54,972 bases of DNA from Methylococcaceae bacterium UBA975 (lineage in GTDB: Bacteria > Pseudomonadota > Gammaproteobacteria > Methylococcales > Cycloclasticaceae), in contig DBBV01000010.1 in assembly GCA_002292375.1 (NCBI GenBank), positions 4,449 through 59,420 of the forward strand, given 5' to 3'. Under the pieces are notes generated by a model. The model was not told the origin of the DNA, did no database searches, and saw only the letters and a list, made by a program, of their open reading frames with translations. Positions 24,102 to 33,954 of the stretch are shown one piece after another. Position 1 is the first letter of the stretch; every line of letters starts with the position of its first letter. Made by a program: the position numbers and the translations under genes.

Positions 24102-26744
24102 TTAAGCTTTTAAGTTGCGCGTTACAATTTCGAGTACATCGTTTGATAAGGGGCTATGTGCTTGGATGCGCGTGAGTTGTTGTTTAATTAATTGCTGACG
24201 AGGCAGGTCGAATTTTTTCCAACGACTCAGCGAGCCTGCCAAACGAGCGGCAACCTGTGGGTTGATGGCGTCTAAGCCAATAATGCTGTCGGCGATAAAG
24301 ACGTAACCAGCGCCATCGGCGGCGTTAAATTGCAGTGGGTTGGCCGCAGCAAAAGCGCCAATCAAACTACGCACACGGTTGGGTGTTTTAAGGTCAAAAT
24401 CAGGGTGTTCGCATAGTTTTTTCACCGTTTCTAAGGTACCGGGTTTTTCGGAGCAGGCTTGTAGGCTAAACCATTTATCGATCACTAAGTCTTCGCCTTG
24501 CCATTGCTGATAAAACGCATCGAAGTAGGGCGCATTTTGCGCGCTGCCCAGATGGCTTAGTTGCCCCAGCGCCGCCATTTGGTCAGTCATGTTTTGAGCG
24601 CCGTCAAATTGATGTGCACACAGCTCGATCAGTTGTGGCTCGTCCAGCGCCATCAAATAATCTAGGCACAGATTTTTAAAGCTGCGTTGAGCAATGTCCT
24701 GTGCCTTAATACCTGCATCAGTTTGGTGGTAACGGTGATAATTAGATAACCACAAATCCCTTAAGGCGCTGGCTAAGCGACGCTTAATGTGACGATGAGC
24801 TTGATATAAGGCCTCAATATCAATGACGTCCATCTGTTCCGCCAAATAGGCTTTCGCCGGCAAGCTTAATAATAAAGCTTGGTAAGCAAGATCCTCCATC
24901 GGTTGTTGCAATACACGGCGAAAGGCTGCAATAAGTTGTGTCGGGAGTTCAGCTAAAGGGGCGTGTTGTTGAATGTTTTCGACCGTGTTAAAAATTAACG
25001 TGCTTAAACAGTTTTGACCGGCTTCCCATCGATTGAATGTATCGTTATCGTGCTGGAATAAAAATAATTGCGTATCCAGGCTTTGTTGTTGGATTAATTT
25101 TACGGGCGCAGAAAAGCCGCGCAGGATGGACGGAATGGGTGCGTCATCGAGCTGTTCAAAGACAAAAGACTGCTCGGGCTCGGTTAGCTGTAGTACACGC
25201 TCATCCGCTGAACCCCCCTGATTGTCGCCTAATGGGTAAGGCCGGCCTTGTTTATCCAATAGCCCGAGACGAACAGGTATATGGAAGGCTTTTTTATCGT
25301 GTTGATTAGGCGTTGCGGGGCAGCTTTGCTTGAGCGTAAGGGTAAACTGTTTTTTGTCGGCGTTATAGTGGCTGTTCACCTCGATGACCGGCGTGCCCGC
25401 TTGAGAATACCAACGTCTAAATTGAGTCAGTTCAGTCTGATTGGCGTCTTCCAGTGCTTTTACAAAGTCATCGGTAGTGACCGCTTGGCCATCGTGGCGT
25501 TCAAAGTATAGATCGCAGCCCTGCCTAAAACCGTCTTCACCTAATAGCGTGTGCAGCATGCGCACCACTTCAGCACCTTTTTCATACACGGTCAGGGTGT
25601 AAAAATTGTTAATTTCTACATAAGCGTCTGGACGAATAGGGTGGGCGAGTGGGCCGGCATCTTCAGCAAATTGATGGGTGCGTAGCATGTTAACGTCTTT
25701 GATCCGTTTAACGGCATCCGAGGTTTGATAGGCGGTAAATTGTTGGTCACGAAAAACGGTAAAGCCTTCTTTTAGACTGAGTTGAAACCAATCACGGCAG
25801 GTTACGCGGTTACCCGACCAGTTATGAAAGTATTCGTGGCCAATCACGGCTTCTATGTTTTCATAGTCAGCATCGGTGGCACTGGCTTCGCTGGCCAAAA
25901 CAAATTTAGTGTTAAAGATATTCAGTCCTTTGTTTTCCATCGCCCCCATATTGAAATGGCTGACCGCAACAATCATATACAAGTCTAAATCGTATTCACG
26001 CCCAAATGCCTCTTCATCCCAACGCATGGCATTTTTCAGCGATTGCATGGCGTGTTGTGTTTTATCTAAGTCATGCGCTTCCACATAGACTTCAAGCGCG
26101 ATCTCTCGACCAGAGCAGGTGGTGAAACGGTCTTGCAAGCAGGCCAAATTGCCCGCGACTAAGGCGAATAAATAACTGGGTTTAGGGAAGGGGTCGTGCC
26201 AACTCGCCCAGTGTTTATTGTTGTCTAAAACACCCTGATCAATTCGATTGCCGTTGGACAGTAAAACCGGGTAGTTGTCTTTATCAGCGACTAGGGTGAC
26301 TTGGTAGCTGGACATAACATCGGGCCGATCTAAGTACCAAGTGATGCGCCTAAAGCCTTCAGCTTCGCATTGCGTGCAGAGCATTTTTTTTGATTCGTAT
26401 AGGCCGCTAAGTGCGGTGTTGCTAGCAGGTTGTATACGATTGGTTATTTCTAAAATAAAGTCATCACCGGGTTGTAAGATAGTGAGTGTTTCGGTGTTTA
26501 ATAGGTACTGTTGCTCGCTCAATGCTTGGTTGTCTAGGTCGATAGAAACCAAGGTAAGGTCTTCACCCATTAATACTAAATCGTCTGGCTTTTGCAGGCA
26601 CAGGGGGTTGCGGTGGATGCTTAAACGCGAACGCACGTAGGTATCATCTGCCGACAGTTCAAAATGTAGTTCGGTGTGGCTGATTAAAAATGGCGGAACG
26701 GTGTAATCGTTTAAATAAATGGTTTGTGGTTCAGTGTTGGACAT
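24102..26744 (-). CDS. pepN: Aminopeptidase N (M1 family)
   Basis: 880 residues (E. coli PepN 870). Exopeptidase GAMEN motif at 267-271, zinc motif HEYFH with His303 and His307, third ligand Glu326 in LKEG, then the Ig-like and helical C-terminal domains of the M1 family. All catalytic residues are intact. It removes N-terminal residues from peptides in the cytoplasm during protein turnover. Last gene of the operon: 13 bp after the DUF423 gene and followed by a strong terminator. No obvious Shine-Dalgarno before the ATG. Confidence 0.97.
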   Translation of the reverse strand: MSNTEPQTIYLNDYTVPPFLISHTELHFELSADDTYVRSRLSIHRNPLCLQKPDDLVLMGEDLTLVSIDLDNQALSEQQYLLNTETLTILQPGDDFILEITNRIQPASNTALSGLYESKKMLCTQCEAEGFRRITWYLDRPDVMSSYQVTLVADKDNYPVLLSNGNRIDQGVLDNNKHWASWHDPFPKPSYLFALVAGNLACLQDRFTTCSGREIALEVYVEAHDLDKTQHAMQSLKNAMRWDEEAFGREYDLDLYMIVAVSHFNMGAMENKGLNIFNTKFVLASEASATDADYENIEAVIGHEYFHNWSGNRVTCRDWFQLSLKEGFTVFRDQQFTAYQTSDAVKRIKDVNMLRTHQFAEDAGPLAHPIRPDAYVEINNFYTLTVYEKGAEVVRMLHTLLGEDGFRQGCDLYFERHDGQAVTTDDFVKALEDANQTELTQFRRWYSQAGTPVIEVNSHYNADKKQFTLTLKQSCPATPNQHDKKAFHIPVRLGLLDKQGRPYPLGDNQGGSADERVLQLTEPEQSFVFEQLDDAPIPSILRGFSAPVKLIQQQSLDTQLFLFQHDNDTFNRWEAGQNCLSTLIFNTVENIQQHAPLAELPTQLIAAFRRVLQQPMEDLAYQALLLSLPAKAYLAEQMDVIDIEALYQAHRHIKRRLASALRDLWLSNYHRYHQTDAGIKAQDIAQRSFKNLCLDYLMALDEPQLIELCAHQFDGAQNMTDQMAALGQLSHLGSAQNAPYFDAFYQQWQGEDLVIDKWFSLQACSEKPGTLETVKKLCEHPDFDLKTPNRVRSLIGAFAAANPLQFNAADGAGYVFIADSIIGLDAINPQVAARLAGSLSRWKKFDLPRQQLIKQQLTRIQAHSPLSNDVLEIVTRNLKA

Positions 26745-26757
26745 ATAACAGCGATTA

Positions 26758-27132
26758 TTAGTTGGATTTAAATGATGCGTAAGCCAGCAGCGACCACGCG
26801 ATTAAAAATGCGGTGCCACCAATAGGCGTTATCGCACCAAGAAATTTGAGGCCGCTTAAACTCAACGCATACAGGCTGCCGGAAAATATCAGGATGCCTG
26901 CAAACATAAACCACGCGGCCTTAGGCAATAAACGAGAGGTGTTTTGTTGCTGAATGAGGCCGATGATTAATAAACCGATGGCGTGCCACAGTTGATAATC
27001 AACCGCGGTGTGGTAGACCGCCAGCATACCTGGGGTTAAGGTGTTTTTTAAACCGTGTGCGCCAAAGGCACCGAGGGCAACGGCAAAAAAGGCGAGTATC
27101 GCACCTAGACTAATACACTGCTTAGCGTTCAT
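26758..27132 (-). CDS. DUF423 small integral membrane protein (YgdD family)
   Basis: 124 residues with four hydrophobic helices and typical DUF423 features: the N-terminal GAILAFFAVALGAFGAHGLK, then TAVDYQLWHAIGLL and FSGSLYALSLSGLKFLGAI, ending TPIGGTAFLIAWSLLAY. The family's function is unknown; it is widely conserved in the inner membrane. GGAA is found 11 bases upstream of the ATG. Tightly spaced between moaB (5 bp) and pepN (13 bp). Confidence 0.9.
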   Translation of the reverse strand: MNAKQCISLGAILAFFAVALGAFGAHGLKNTLTPGMLAVYHTAVDYQLWHAIGLLIIGLIQQQNTSRLLPKAAWFMFAGILIFSGSLYALSLSGLKFLGAITPIGGTAFLIAWSLLAYASFKSN

Positions 27133-27137
27133 AATTG

Positions 27138-27662
27138 TTACTTTTCCAACAGCCGGGGCATGACTTCAACTAGGTTACAGGGCCGCGTGCGATAGTCTAG
27201 CTGGGCGCTAATAAGTTTATCCCAGGCGGTACGACAAGCGCCGGATGAGCCGGGCACACAAAAAATATAATGCCCATTAGCAACGCCTGCGATGGCCCTA
27301 GATTGCATTGTGGAGGTACCAATCTCATCATAGGAGAGGCTACGAAAAACCTCGCCAAAACCCGTTAGCTCTTTATCTAATAAAGGCTGAACCGCTTCGG
27401 GTGTGCCATCGCGGCCAGTAACGCCAGTGCCACCGGTGGTGATGATGGCGTTAATGCTTGGGTCGGCTATCCAGTTTGATAGTTTGGCCCGTATTAAATA
27501 AATATCATCAGCAATAATGGCCTTATCAGCGCAGTGATGCCCTGTTTCAGTCAGTCGGTCGACCAGTGTTTTGCCTGAGGTGTCTGTTGCTTCAGTGCGA
27601 GAATCAGAGACCACCATGATGGCGATATTGAGGGGAATAAATTGGCGTTGAGTGGTTGACAT
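27138..27662 (-). CDS. moaB: MoaB/MogA family molybdopterin biosynthesis protein
   Basis: 174 residues. The molybdopterin-binding loop ITTGGTGVTGRDGTPEAV and the later FCVPGSSGACRTAWDKLI are the MoaB family signatures; the N-terminus IAIMVVSDSRTEATDTSG is also typical. E. coli MoaB is 170 residues. Related proteins adenylylate molybdopterin before metal insertion; E. coli MoaB itself has no assigned activity. Placed between the Do-type protease and DUF423 genes with 5-6 bp gaps, so cotranscribed. The MOSC protein at 20.4 kb may share the cofactor pathway. Confidence 0.92.
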   Translation of the reverse strand: MSTTQRQFIPLNIAIMVVSDSRTEATDTSGKTLVDRLTETGHHCADKAIIADDIYLIRAKLSNWIADPSINAIITTGGTGVTGRDGTPEAVQPLLDKELTGFGEVFRSLSYDEIGTSTMQSRAIAGVANGHYIFCVPGSSGACRTAWDKLISAQLDYRTRPCNLVEVMPRLLEK

Positions 27663-27668
27663 GATGGG

Positions 27669-29033
27669 TTACCGAATAATAATGAAAAATGCACTGTTGC
27701 CGCGCTGAACATTAAGAAGCAGTGATGAGTGTCCCTTGGCTGCTTTAATTAGTTCAGCGGTGTTTTGCACCAGCACGCGATTGGCTTGCGTGATAATATC
27801 ACCCTTACGCAAGCCGTTATGCCAAGCGTTTGAATACGGGGTAACGTCGATCACTTTAACGCCTTTTTTTACGACGGTATTGCTGTCGCTAGCCGTTAAA
27901 TTCGACAAGCTGGCGCCATTGAGTTGTTGATGGGCTTTTGAGCCCTCCAAACGAACAAGCTTCTTTTTGCCAATTTTAATCGTCAAGTGTTGTTGCTTGC
28001 CATTGCGTAAAATTTGTAAGCTTGCCTTGTCGCCAACACTGAGTAAGCCCAAGCTGTTTTTTAAGCTAGCGCTGTTTTTAGCTCTTTTACCGTTAACGCT
28101 GAGTATGATGTCACTGGCCTGTAAGCCGGCTTTTTCTGCCGGTGAGTCATGCTCAATTTGACTGATAATAACACCACGTTTAATCGGCAAGTTGAACGCT
28201 TGTGCCAATTCGGGCGTTAAGTCTTGGACGCTGATTCCGAGTTGCCCACGGTTGGTTTTACCAAATTTAACCAGCTGGTCTTTTATGCTCATCGCCATAT
28301 TACTGGGAATAGCGAAACCAATACCGACGTTGCCGCCATTTGGTGCAATGATGGCGGTATTAATACCGATCAGCTCACCCCTTAAATTGATGAGTGCACC
28401 ACCCGAGTTACCGGGGTTGATAGAGGCGTCTGTTTGAATAAAATCTTCATATCCCTCAATGCCTAGGCCAGATCGCCCTAAAGCACTGACGATTCCAGAG
28501 GTTACAGTTTGACCAAGACCAAACGGGTTGCCAATGGCGACGACAAAATCACCCACGCGCAACTCATCAGAGTCAGCGATCGTTAAATCGATTAAACCTT
28601 GGCCCTCTATTTTTATGACGGCTACATCTGACTCAGGGTCACTGCCGACAACGGTGGCGCTAAAAGATCGGCCATCACGTAAGGTGACGGTAATTTTGTC
28701 CGCTTTATCTATCACGTGGTGGTTGGTAATAATAAGTCCACGGCCGGCGTCCACTATTACGCCAGACCCCAAGCTTTGCGAGGGTCGCTTTCTAGGGGCA
28801 TTGGGGATCTGAAAAAAACGCCGAAAAAACGGGTCTTGCAGCAAGGGGTTTTCGCGTTGAGCAACAAAATTTTGGGTGGCGATATTAACCACGGCTGGGG
28901 TTACTTTTTCTAGAATCGGGGCCAAGCTAGGCAGTGGGCGCTCAGCCAGTAAACTGGGTAGCGCAGCGTGGGCATGACTAAAAAAGAACACAAAATAAAT
29001 GCTAACGAGAAAAAACGGTCTAAAAGTTGGCAT
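27669..29033 (-). CDS. Do-family periplasmic serine protease (DegQ/MucD-like)
   Basis: 454 residues, start preceded by AGGA. Signal peptide to about Ala23 (SHAHA). Trypsin-like domain with the complete triad His106 (TNHHV), Asp136 (SDVAV) and Ser210 (NPGNSGGAL). Two PDZ domains follow: the first with RGVIISQIEHDSPAEKAGL, the second near WHNGLRKGDIITQANRVLVQ. This layout is shared by DegP, DegQ and MucD. It degrades or refolds misfolded envelope proteins and is part of envelope stress responses. Gaps of 6 bp to moaB and 15 bp from the membrane-protein gene. Confidence 0.94.
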   Translation of the reverse strand: MPTFRPFFLVSIYFVFFFSHAHAALPSLLAERPLPSLAPILEKVTPAVVNIATQNFVAQRENPLLQDPFFRRFFQIPNAPRKRPSQSLGSGVIVDAGRGLIITNHHVIDKADKITVTLRDGRSFSATVVGSDPESDVAVIKIEGQGLIDLTIADSDELRVGDFVVAIGNPFGLGQTVTSGIVSALGRSGLGIEGYEDFIQTDASINPGNSGGALINLRGELIGINTAIIAPNGGNVGIGFAIPSNMAMSIKDQLVKFGKTNRGQLGISVQDLTPELAQAFNLPIKRGVIISQIEHDSPAEKAGLQASDIILSVNGKRAKNSASLKNSLGLLSVGDKASLQILRNGKQQHLTIKIGKKKLVRLEGSKAHQQLNGASLSNLTASDSNTVVKKGVKVIDVTPYSNAWHNGLRKGDIITQANRVLVQNTAELIKAAKGHSSLLLNVQRGNSAFFIIIR

Positions 29034-29048
29034 GGTAAATCCTAACAG

Positions 29049-29468
29049 TTATTGGTCTACGTCATCGGCATCAACTTGCCCGCTCATTCTACGGCGAATA
29101 TGCGACCAAGATAGGCCGGTGGCTAAAATAAAACACAAAATGGTTTGTACAATATAGGTCACAACGGTGACGTTATCGGTAGGGATAACCCCCCAATCTA
29201 TGATAACCCAAAAAATGCAGGCAAAAAAAGCGAGAGCCAAGCTGATACCAATAAGACCAAGGGAACGTAGTGTGGCCCGAATGTAAATGGCCCAAGCGAT
29301 GATGATCGTAAGGCCGATCAAGCCCATCATGGGGCTAAAGGCAGATATATCTCTTATCACCCAATGATAATACGAAAAACCACTCGGGTTGTACGAGGCG
29401 AAAACGAGCACCAAGGCGATTACAAAACGGATGAAAAAACTTGACGCTGTGAATGTATTTTTTTGCAC
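29049..29468 (-). CDS. Four-helix membrane protein (DUF6524-like)
   Basis: 139 residues, GTG start with AGGAT six bases upstream. Four hydrophobic segments (about 12-28, 44-64, 68-90, 100-120), a conserved-looking SYNPSGFSYYHWV loop and a polar C-terminal tail (RRRMSGQVDADDVDQ). It matches my recollection of DUF6524 membrane proteins; no function is known. First gene of the minus-strand operon leading through the Do-type protease, moaB and DUF423 to pepN. Confidence 0.72.
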   Translation of the reverse strand: MQKNTFTASSFFIRFVIALVLVFASYNPSGFSYYHWVIRDISAFSPMMGLIGLTIIIAWAIYIRATLRSLGLIGISLALAFFACIFWVIIDWGVIPTDNVTVVTYIVQTILCFILATGLSWSHIRRRMSGQVDADDVDQ

Positions 29469-29490
29469 ACTAATATCCTTTTCTTGTTTT

Positions 29491-29512
29491 GGTTAAAATC
29501 ATAATTTTAACC
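29491..29512. promoter_or_regulatory. Inverted repeat in the divergent promoter region (IR1)
   Basis: GGTTAAAAT (29491-29499) and ATTTTAACC (29504-29512), 9-bp arms around a 4-nt loop, just upstream of the DUF6524-like gene start. Too AT-rich for a strong terminator; a protein-binding palindrome is likelier. Confidence 0.4.
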
Positions 29513-29524
29513 GTAAAGCGTGAA

Positions 29525-29545
29525 CGTTTAGTGAATGCTTAAACG
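29525..29545. promoter_or_regulatory. Inverted repeat IR2
   Basis: CGTTTA (29525-29530) and TAAACG (29540-29545), 6-bp arms separated by 9 bp, between IR1 and the 16-bp palindrome. Confidence 0.25.
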
Positions 29546-29558
29546 GTCATCAGAGTAC

Positions 29559-29574
29559 TCACGCTGCAGCGTGA
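29559..29574. promoter_or_regulatory. 16-bp perfect palindrome, candidate operator
   Basis: TCACGCTGCAGCGTGA is self-complementary with no spacer. It sits centrally in the 211-bp divergent gap between the protease operon and the giant coiled-coil gene, a classic position for a regulator controlling both sides. No known regulator consensus was recognised. Confidence 0.45.
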
Positions 29575-29679
29575 CTCATGTCGCAAATTGTTAGATTTCG
29601 TTGATCAAACCTTACCATTTTTAATGCATGGACTACACTAAACTAATAGCACTGTACGAATTTTATCCCAACGAGTTAT

Positions 29680-32600
29680 ATGAACGCATTAGTAAACCAA
29701 AATAAACAGGATGTATTAAAGCATTTTATCCCTTTAAATACCTTAGCAAAGCCTCGATTCGATGCCCTTTGTAATGAAATCGAAGTCGAAGAATGGGCTA
29801 AAGGAACCGTGCTATTTGATCAAGGTGATGAAACAAAAGAGTTTATCTACTTGATTAGCGGCATGATCAGTTTATATGCCGGTGAAATAGAAATGGAAAC
29901 CATTGTGACAGGATCTGAAGCGGCGCGGTTTGCTGTAGCACACCACATCCCAAGGAAGGTAAAAGCAGTTACAAAATCAAAAGTTCGTATCGTACGAATA
30001 CCGACTTATAAACTCGATATGAACAATAGTGCGGATCAAACGCAAACCTATTTGGTCGATGATGTTGAGGATCAAACAGGGGACTGGATGACCACGATGT
30101 TGCAATCGCCGGTGTTTCAGCGTTTACCTGCAGCTAATCTGCAAAAAATTATGATGCAGATGGAAGAAGTTGCTTTTGAAGCAGGGCAAACGGTCGTTCA
30201 GCAAGGCGATGAGGCCGATTTTTATTACATTATCAAGTCAGGTGATTGCGAGCTAATTCGACAAGCTTCAGCCACTGCTAGGCCAGTAAAACTAGCTGAA
30301 TTACACAGTTGTGAAGCATTTGGGGAAGACGCGCTTTTATCGGGCAACCCGCGTAATGTGACAGTTCGCATGAAGGGTAATGGCCAAATGCTGAGGCTGT
30401 CAAAGAAAAACTTTATCACGCTGGTGAAAGAACCTGTTTTAAAGTACGTCAGTTATGAAGAAGGCTTGCAGCGAGTGAGTGAGGGGGCTAATTGGCTCGA
30501 TGTGAGAAGTACCGATGCATTTGAAAACAAGCACATCGAAGACAGCGTCAATATTCCTTTTTTCTCGCTCAGAATGAAAATCGCCGAGTTAAAGCACGAT
30601 CAGTTGCAAGTACTGGTGTGTGAAAACGGAAGGACTAGCGAGGCAGCGGCATTTTTACTATTAAAGTTTGGTTTTAATGCGTTGATTCTGAAAGAGGGTA
30701 TGGATGGCATGCAAGCAATTGATGCCGTTGAGGAGGAAGTCGAGGGAAAAGAAACCGGCTCAACACCAGTGGTTGAATCTAACGCAGAAAAATTGATTGC
30801 CGAGCAAGCGCCTGACGCATCAAGTGCCCATGCACTGCATGAGGCAAGCAATAAGGTTGAAGAACTCGAGAAATTTTGCGCACAACTCAATGAAAAGCTC
30901 CAAACGGTTGAGTTGGATCGCGATCACTGGCAACAACAACACCGGACCATAACGCAAGAATTAACCCAAACACAAGTACTGGCGGATGATTCAGAGAAGC
31001 AACTTAAAGCATTTGAAAAGGATGCAATTGCGAATAAAGGTGATTTAGACCAAACCTTGTCGCATGAGAAAGCGAATAACCAAGCGCTTCAGGCAGAGCT
31101 TGACAGTCATCAGATGGAAATTGAGCAGCTAAGGCTAGAACTTGACAGTGTGCGTCAATCACAACGTGAAGAACAACAAGGGCGTGATGGGTTAGCAATG
31201 GAGCTCGCTAAAAAAGAAGACAAGATAGCTACGCAATTGTCTGAGATTGAGCGTTTACAAAACGCCTTCACCGAGCTACAAGATGAAAATAACAAAAGCT
31301 CTGCGGCGCAACAACAACTTGAGCAAGCAGAGCAGCAGCTGAGTGAGTTAACAAACCAATGCGACGACGTTGAACAACGTAATACGCAGCTGAAAAGCGA
31401 AACAAATCAGTTACAACAGGAAAAGACTGAATTAAAACAACAGCTCGAGCAGTTGAACTCAGTCTCATCCAGCTCACAGGCAGAAAAAGATCAGCAAATT
31501 CTGGCTTTAAGCGAGCAGCTCGATGAAGTAAAGGTAGAAAAAGACACACTTGAACAGTCTAAAAGCGAACTTGATGGGTTACTTCAAACAGCACTTGAAG
31601 AATTGGAGCGGGTGAAAACTGAGGGCTTACAGGCTTTACAGCTTCAGACAAATGAAGCAGATTTAAAAGTAACTGCCTTACAGGCAGAGTTGTCGGCATT
31701 AACCGAACAATTAAATGAAAAAGCCGCCGAACTTGAGACCCAATGCGAACAGGTCGGTGAGTTGACTGAATGGCTGAGCTTGCGCGACCAAACGATTGCC
31801 GAGCAGCAAAGTGAGGTCCAGTCGTTAAACGATCAAATGAAAGCTGCGGCTAATGGGCTAGAGCAAATACAACAGCAACACGTCGAGTTAGAAAAAAGCG
31901 TATTAGAAAAAGATGGGTTGTTAGAACAGTCAATAAAACACTTAGAAGAGCTTGGCTCAGAACGTGATGCTCTGCAAGAGGCCAAACAACAAGTCGAGCT
32001 TGCTTTGGATGATTCGCAAAGCGAATTAGAACAAATGCAGTTAAACGCTGAAACCATTCAACAAGAGCTTGAATCAGCACAAAAGCTCACTGAGGCTGTG
32101 GAAAGCTCTCTAGAAGAGTTGTCTTTAACTAAGGCGGCGTTGCAAGAAGAACTCGCACAGCTTGAGGCTAAGTTGACGGTTGCTGAACAAGATCGAGCCG
32201 AACAAGGTCAATTAATTGTTTCTAACCAGGCCGAGCTTGAGCAGACAAAAGAGCACCAACTGGGCTTGGAAAACGAATTGTCAAATCGTGACCAAAAATT
32301 GGCATTATTACAAGATCAGCTACTGGAAATGAACGCGAGCAGCGAACAAAAAGAGACCGAAAGACTCGAGCTGCTTGAGTCAGTAGAGCAATTAAAAATT
32401 CAGAATGAGGTGTTGCAGGCAGCGTTACTTGAGCGAGATCAAGCGATAAAAGATAGCGAAGTAGACTACGCGCAGCAAGAGGAGTTGCTACGCAGTGAAA
32501 TAAAACAATGGCAAGAGCAGTCCATGGAGGTGGAGCAAAAATTGCAGCAAGCGTTGCAAGAAAAGGTGGCGGCTGAGCAGCAATTGTCGGCGCTTCAAGA

Positions 32601-33954
32601 CGAAGTTTCCAGTGGTTTAGATGGACACCAACAGTTAACTGAGCAGTTAGCGCAGCTTCGCCAACAGCGTGAATCAGAGGTGGCTGCTTTGGAAACGGAA
32701 CGCACCGCCTTATCTGATTCATTACAACAAGCGCAGCAAAGCATTAAGGCCGCTGAACTTGCCTTTAAAGAAGCGGAGCAAGCGAGTGAGCAAACTCAGG
32801 AAGGGCTAAATGAGCGTCTTGCCAGTATGCAAGTTGAGTTGAAGGAGTCGCTGCAGCAAGCAGCTAGTGTGGAAGAGGTTCTGGCATTATCGTTAAAAGA
32901 AAAAGAACAACTTGAGCAAAAGTTATTGGATACGCAAGGTTTGGTGTCTAACTCTAGTGAAGACCAGCAGGCGCTATTGCAACAACTGGAAGAGGCACGT
33001 AATCAAGTGGCTGACTCTACGAAAAGTCGTGATGATTTACAAGTAGAAGTTGACGAATTGGCAGCGATTAAGCTGGCGCTTGAGGCGCAAACGCTATCGC
33101 TTAAAGAGGAGCTCGAGATAGCGCAAATAGAATTGCAGGCGGAGCAACAACGTCATCAAGAGGCGGCAAAAACTTTAGAAAAGTTAGCCGCAAATACCGA
33201 GTCAAGTGATCAGCAACTACAGCAACAAGTGTCTCAGCTTGAAGATGATTTAAAAGCGGCAACGATAGAAAAGACAACGCTGTCTGAACAAGTGAACGCG
33301 CTAGAAAATCAGTTAACATCAGTATCCGAGACAGCGAGCCAGTTTAAGACTGAGCTAGATGAGTTAAAACAAGCGCGCGTGGCAGACACCGAGCAGTCAA
33401 ATGAAATACAAGAAAGAATGGCTGAGTTGACGTTGTCAATCAAGCAGCTGGAAGAAGAAAAGCAGCAGCTATTAGAGGGTAAGGATACCGATGAGGAAGG
33501 GAAGCTTAAGCAATTGGAAGTGGAGCTGGGCGAGAGCAAACAGCAAAAAGAAGACCTACAACAACGCATTAACGAATTAGAGAAAACGGTATCGCAATTG
33601 AGTGAAGCAGGGGGTGCGGATCAACGCATTAAGGAACTCGAGAAAGAGCTCGACGACGCATCTAGTTATCTGATGGACTTAGAGATTAAGTTGGAGACGG
33701 CTAAGGTCGGTAATGACGATGAGGGTGAGCTAACAGAAGAAGAAACCAGTGAGCTTGACGCGATTAAATCTGAGCTGAATTTAGTTCGAGAGCAAACCGA
33801 AAAAGATGTTCAAGCGATGAGGTTAAAGTTGGCAAATAGTGAAAAAATGAATTTAGCCTTAAATAAGAAAATATTATCCATGCAAACGATTGCTAATCAG
33901 GACGTCACCCCAGAAGAAGAGCCAACGACAAAAAAGAAAGGTTGGTGGAAATGA
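29680..33954 (+). CDS. Giant cyclic-nucleotide-binding / rhodanese / coiled-coil protein
   Basis: 1424 residues. Order: a degenerate cAMP-receptor-like domain (about 15-112), a second one (about 145-250) with the phosphate-binding cassette FGEDALLSGNPRNVTV, keeping Glu and Arg and so likely able to bind a nucleotide. A rhodanese-like domain follows (about 258-347) with putative active Cys314 in CENGRTSEAAAFLL; the usual Arg two before Glu is Thr. From about 385 to 1390 the chain is almost unbroken Glu/Gln/Leu heptads. The tail is KKKGWWK. No signal or transmembrane segment. A coiled coil of about 1000 residues would reach roughly 150 nm. Coupled to a Rieske gene by ATGA. Function unknown; a nucleotide-sensing scaffold is inference. 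Confidence 0.85.
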   Translation: MNALVNQNKQDVLKHFIPLNTLAKPRFDALCNEIEVEEWAKGTVLFDQGDETKEFIYLISGMISLYAGEIEMETIVTGSEAARFAVAHHIPRKVKAVTKSKVRIVRIPTYKLDMNNSADQTQTYLVDDVEDQTGDWMTTMLQSPVFQRLPAANLQKIMMQMEEVAFEAGQTVVQQGDEADFYYIIKSGDCELIRQASATARPVKLAELHSCEAFGEDALLSGNPRNVTVRMKGNGQMLRLSKKNFITLVKEPVLKYVSYEEGLQRVSEGANWLDVRSTDAFENKHIEDSVNIPFFSLRMKIAELKHDQLQVLVCENGRTSEAAAFLLLKFGFNALILKEGMDGMQAIDAVEEEVEGKETGSTPVVESNAEKLIAEQAPDASSAHALHEASNKVEELEKFCAQLNEKLQTVELDRDHWQQQHRTITQELTQTQVLADDSEKQLKAFEKDAIANKGDLDQTLSHEKANNQALQAELDSHQMEIEQLRLELDSVRQSQREEQQGRDGLAMELAKKEDKIATQLSEIERLQNAFTELQDENNKSSAAQQQLEQAEQQLSELTNQCDDVEQRNTQLKSETNQLQQEKTELKQQLEQLNSVSSSSQAEKDQQILALSEQLDEVKVEKDTLEQSKSELDGLLQTALEELERVKTEGLQALQLQTNEADLKVTALQAELSALTEQLNEKAAELETQCEQVGELTEWLSLRDQTIAEQQSEVQSLNDQMKAAANGLEQIQQQHVELEKSVLEKDGLLEQSIKHLEELGSERDALQEAKQQVELALDDSQSELEQMQLNAETIQQELESAQKLTEAVESSLEELSLTKAALQEELAQLEAKLTVAEQDRAEQGQLIVSNQAELEQTKEHQLGLENELSNRDQKLALLQDQLLEMNASSEQKETERLELLESVEQLKIQNEVLQAALLERDQAIKDSEVDYAQQEELLRSEIKQWQEQSMEVEQKLQQALQEKVAAEQQLSALQDEVSSGLDGHQQLTEQLAQLRQQRESEVAALETERTALSDSLQQAQQSIKAAELAFKEAEQASEQTQEGLNERLASMQVELKESLQQAASVEEVLALSLKEKEQLEQKLLDTQGLVSNSSEDQQALLQQLEEARNQVADSTKSRDDLQVEVDELAAIKLALEAQTLSLKEELEIAQIELQAEQQRHQEAAKTLEKLAANTESSDQQLQQQVSQLEDDLKAATIEKTTLSEQVNALENQLTSVSETASQFKTELDELKQARVADTEQSNEIQERMAELTLSIKQLEEEKQQLLEGKDTDEEGKLKQLEVELGESKQQKEDLQQRINELEKTVSQLSEAGGADQRIKELEKELDDASSYLMDLEIKLETAKVGNDDEGELTEEETSELDAIKSELNLVREQTEKDVQAMRLKLANSEKMNLALNKKILSMQTIANQDVTPEEEPTTKKKGWWK

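Noticed and set aside
32222..32722. 166-codon minus-strand frame opposite the coiled-coil gene
   Set aside because: A by-product of the Gln/Glu/Leu-rich codons on the other strand; no ribosome-binding site and no domain.
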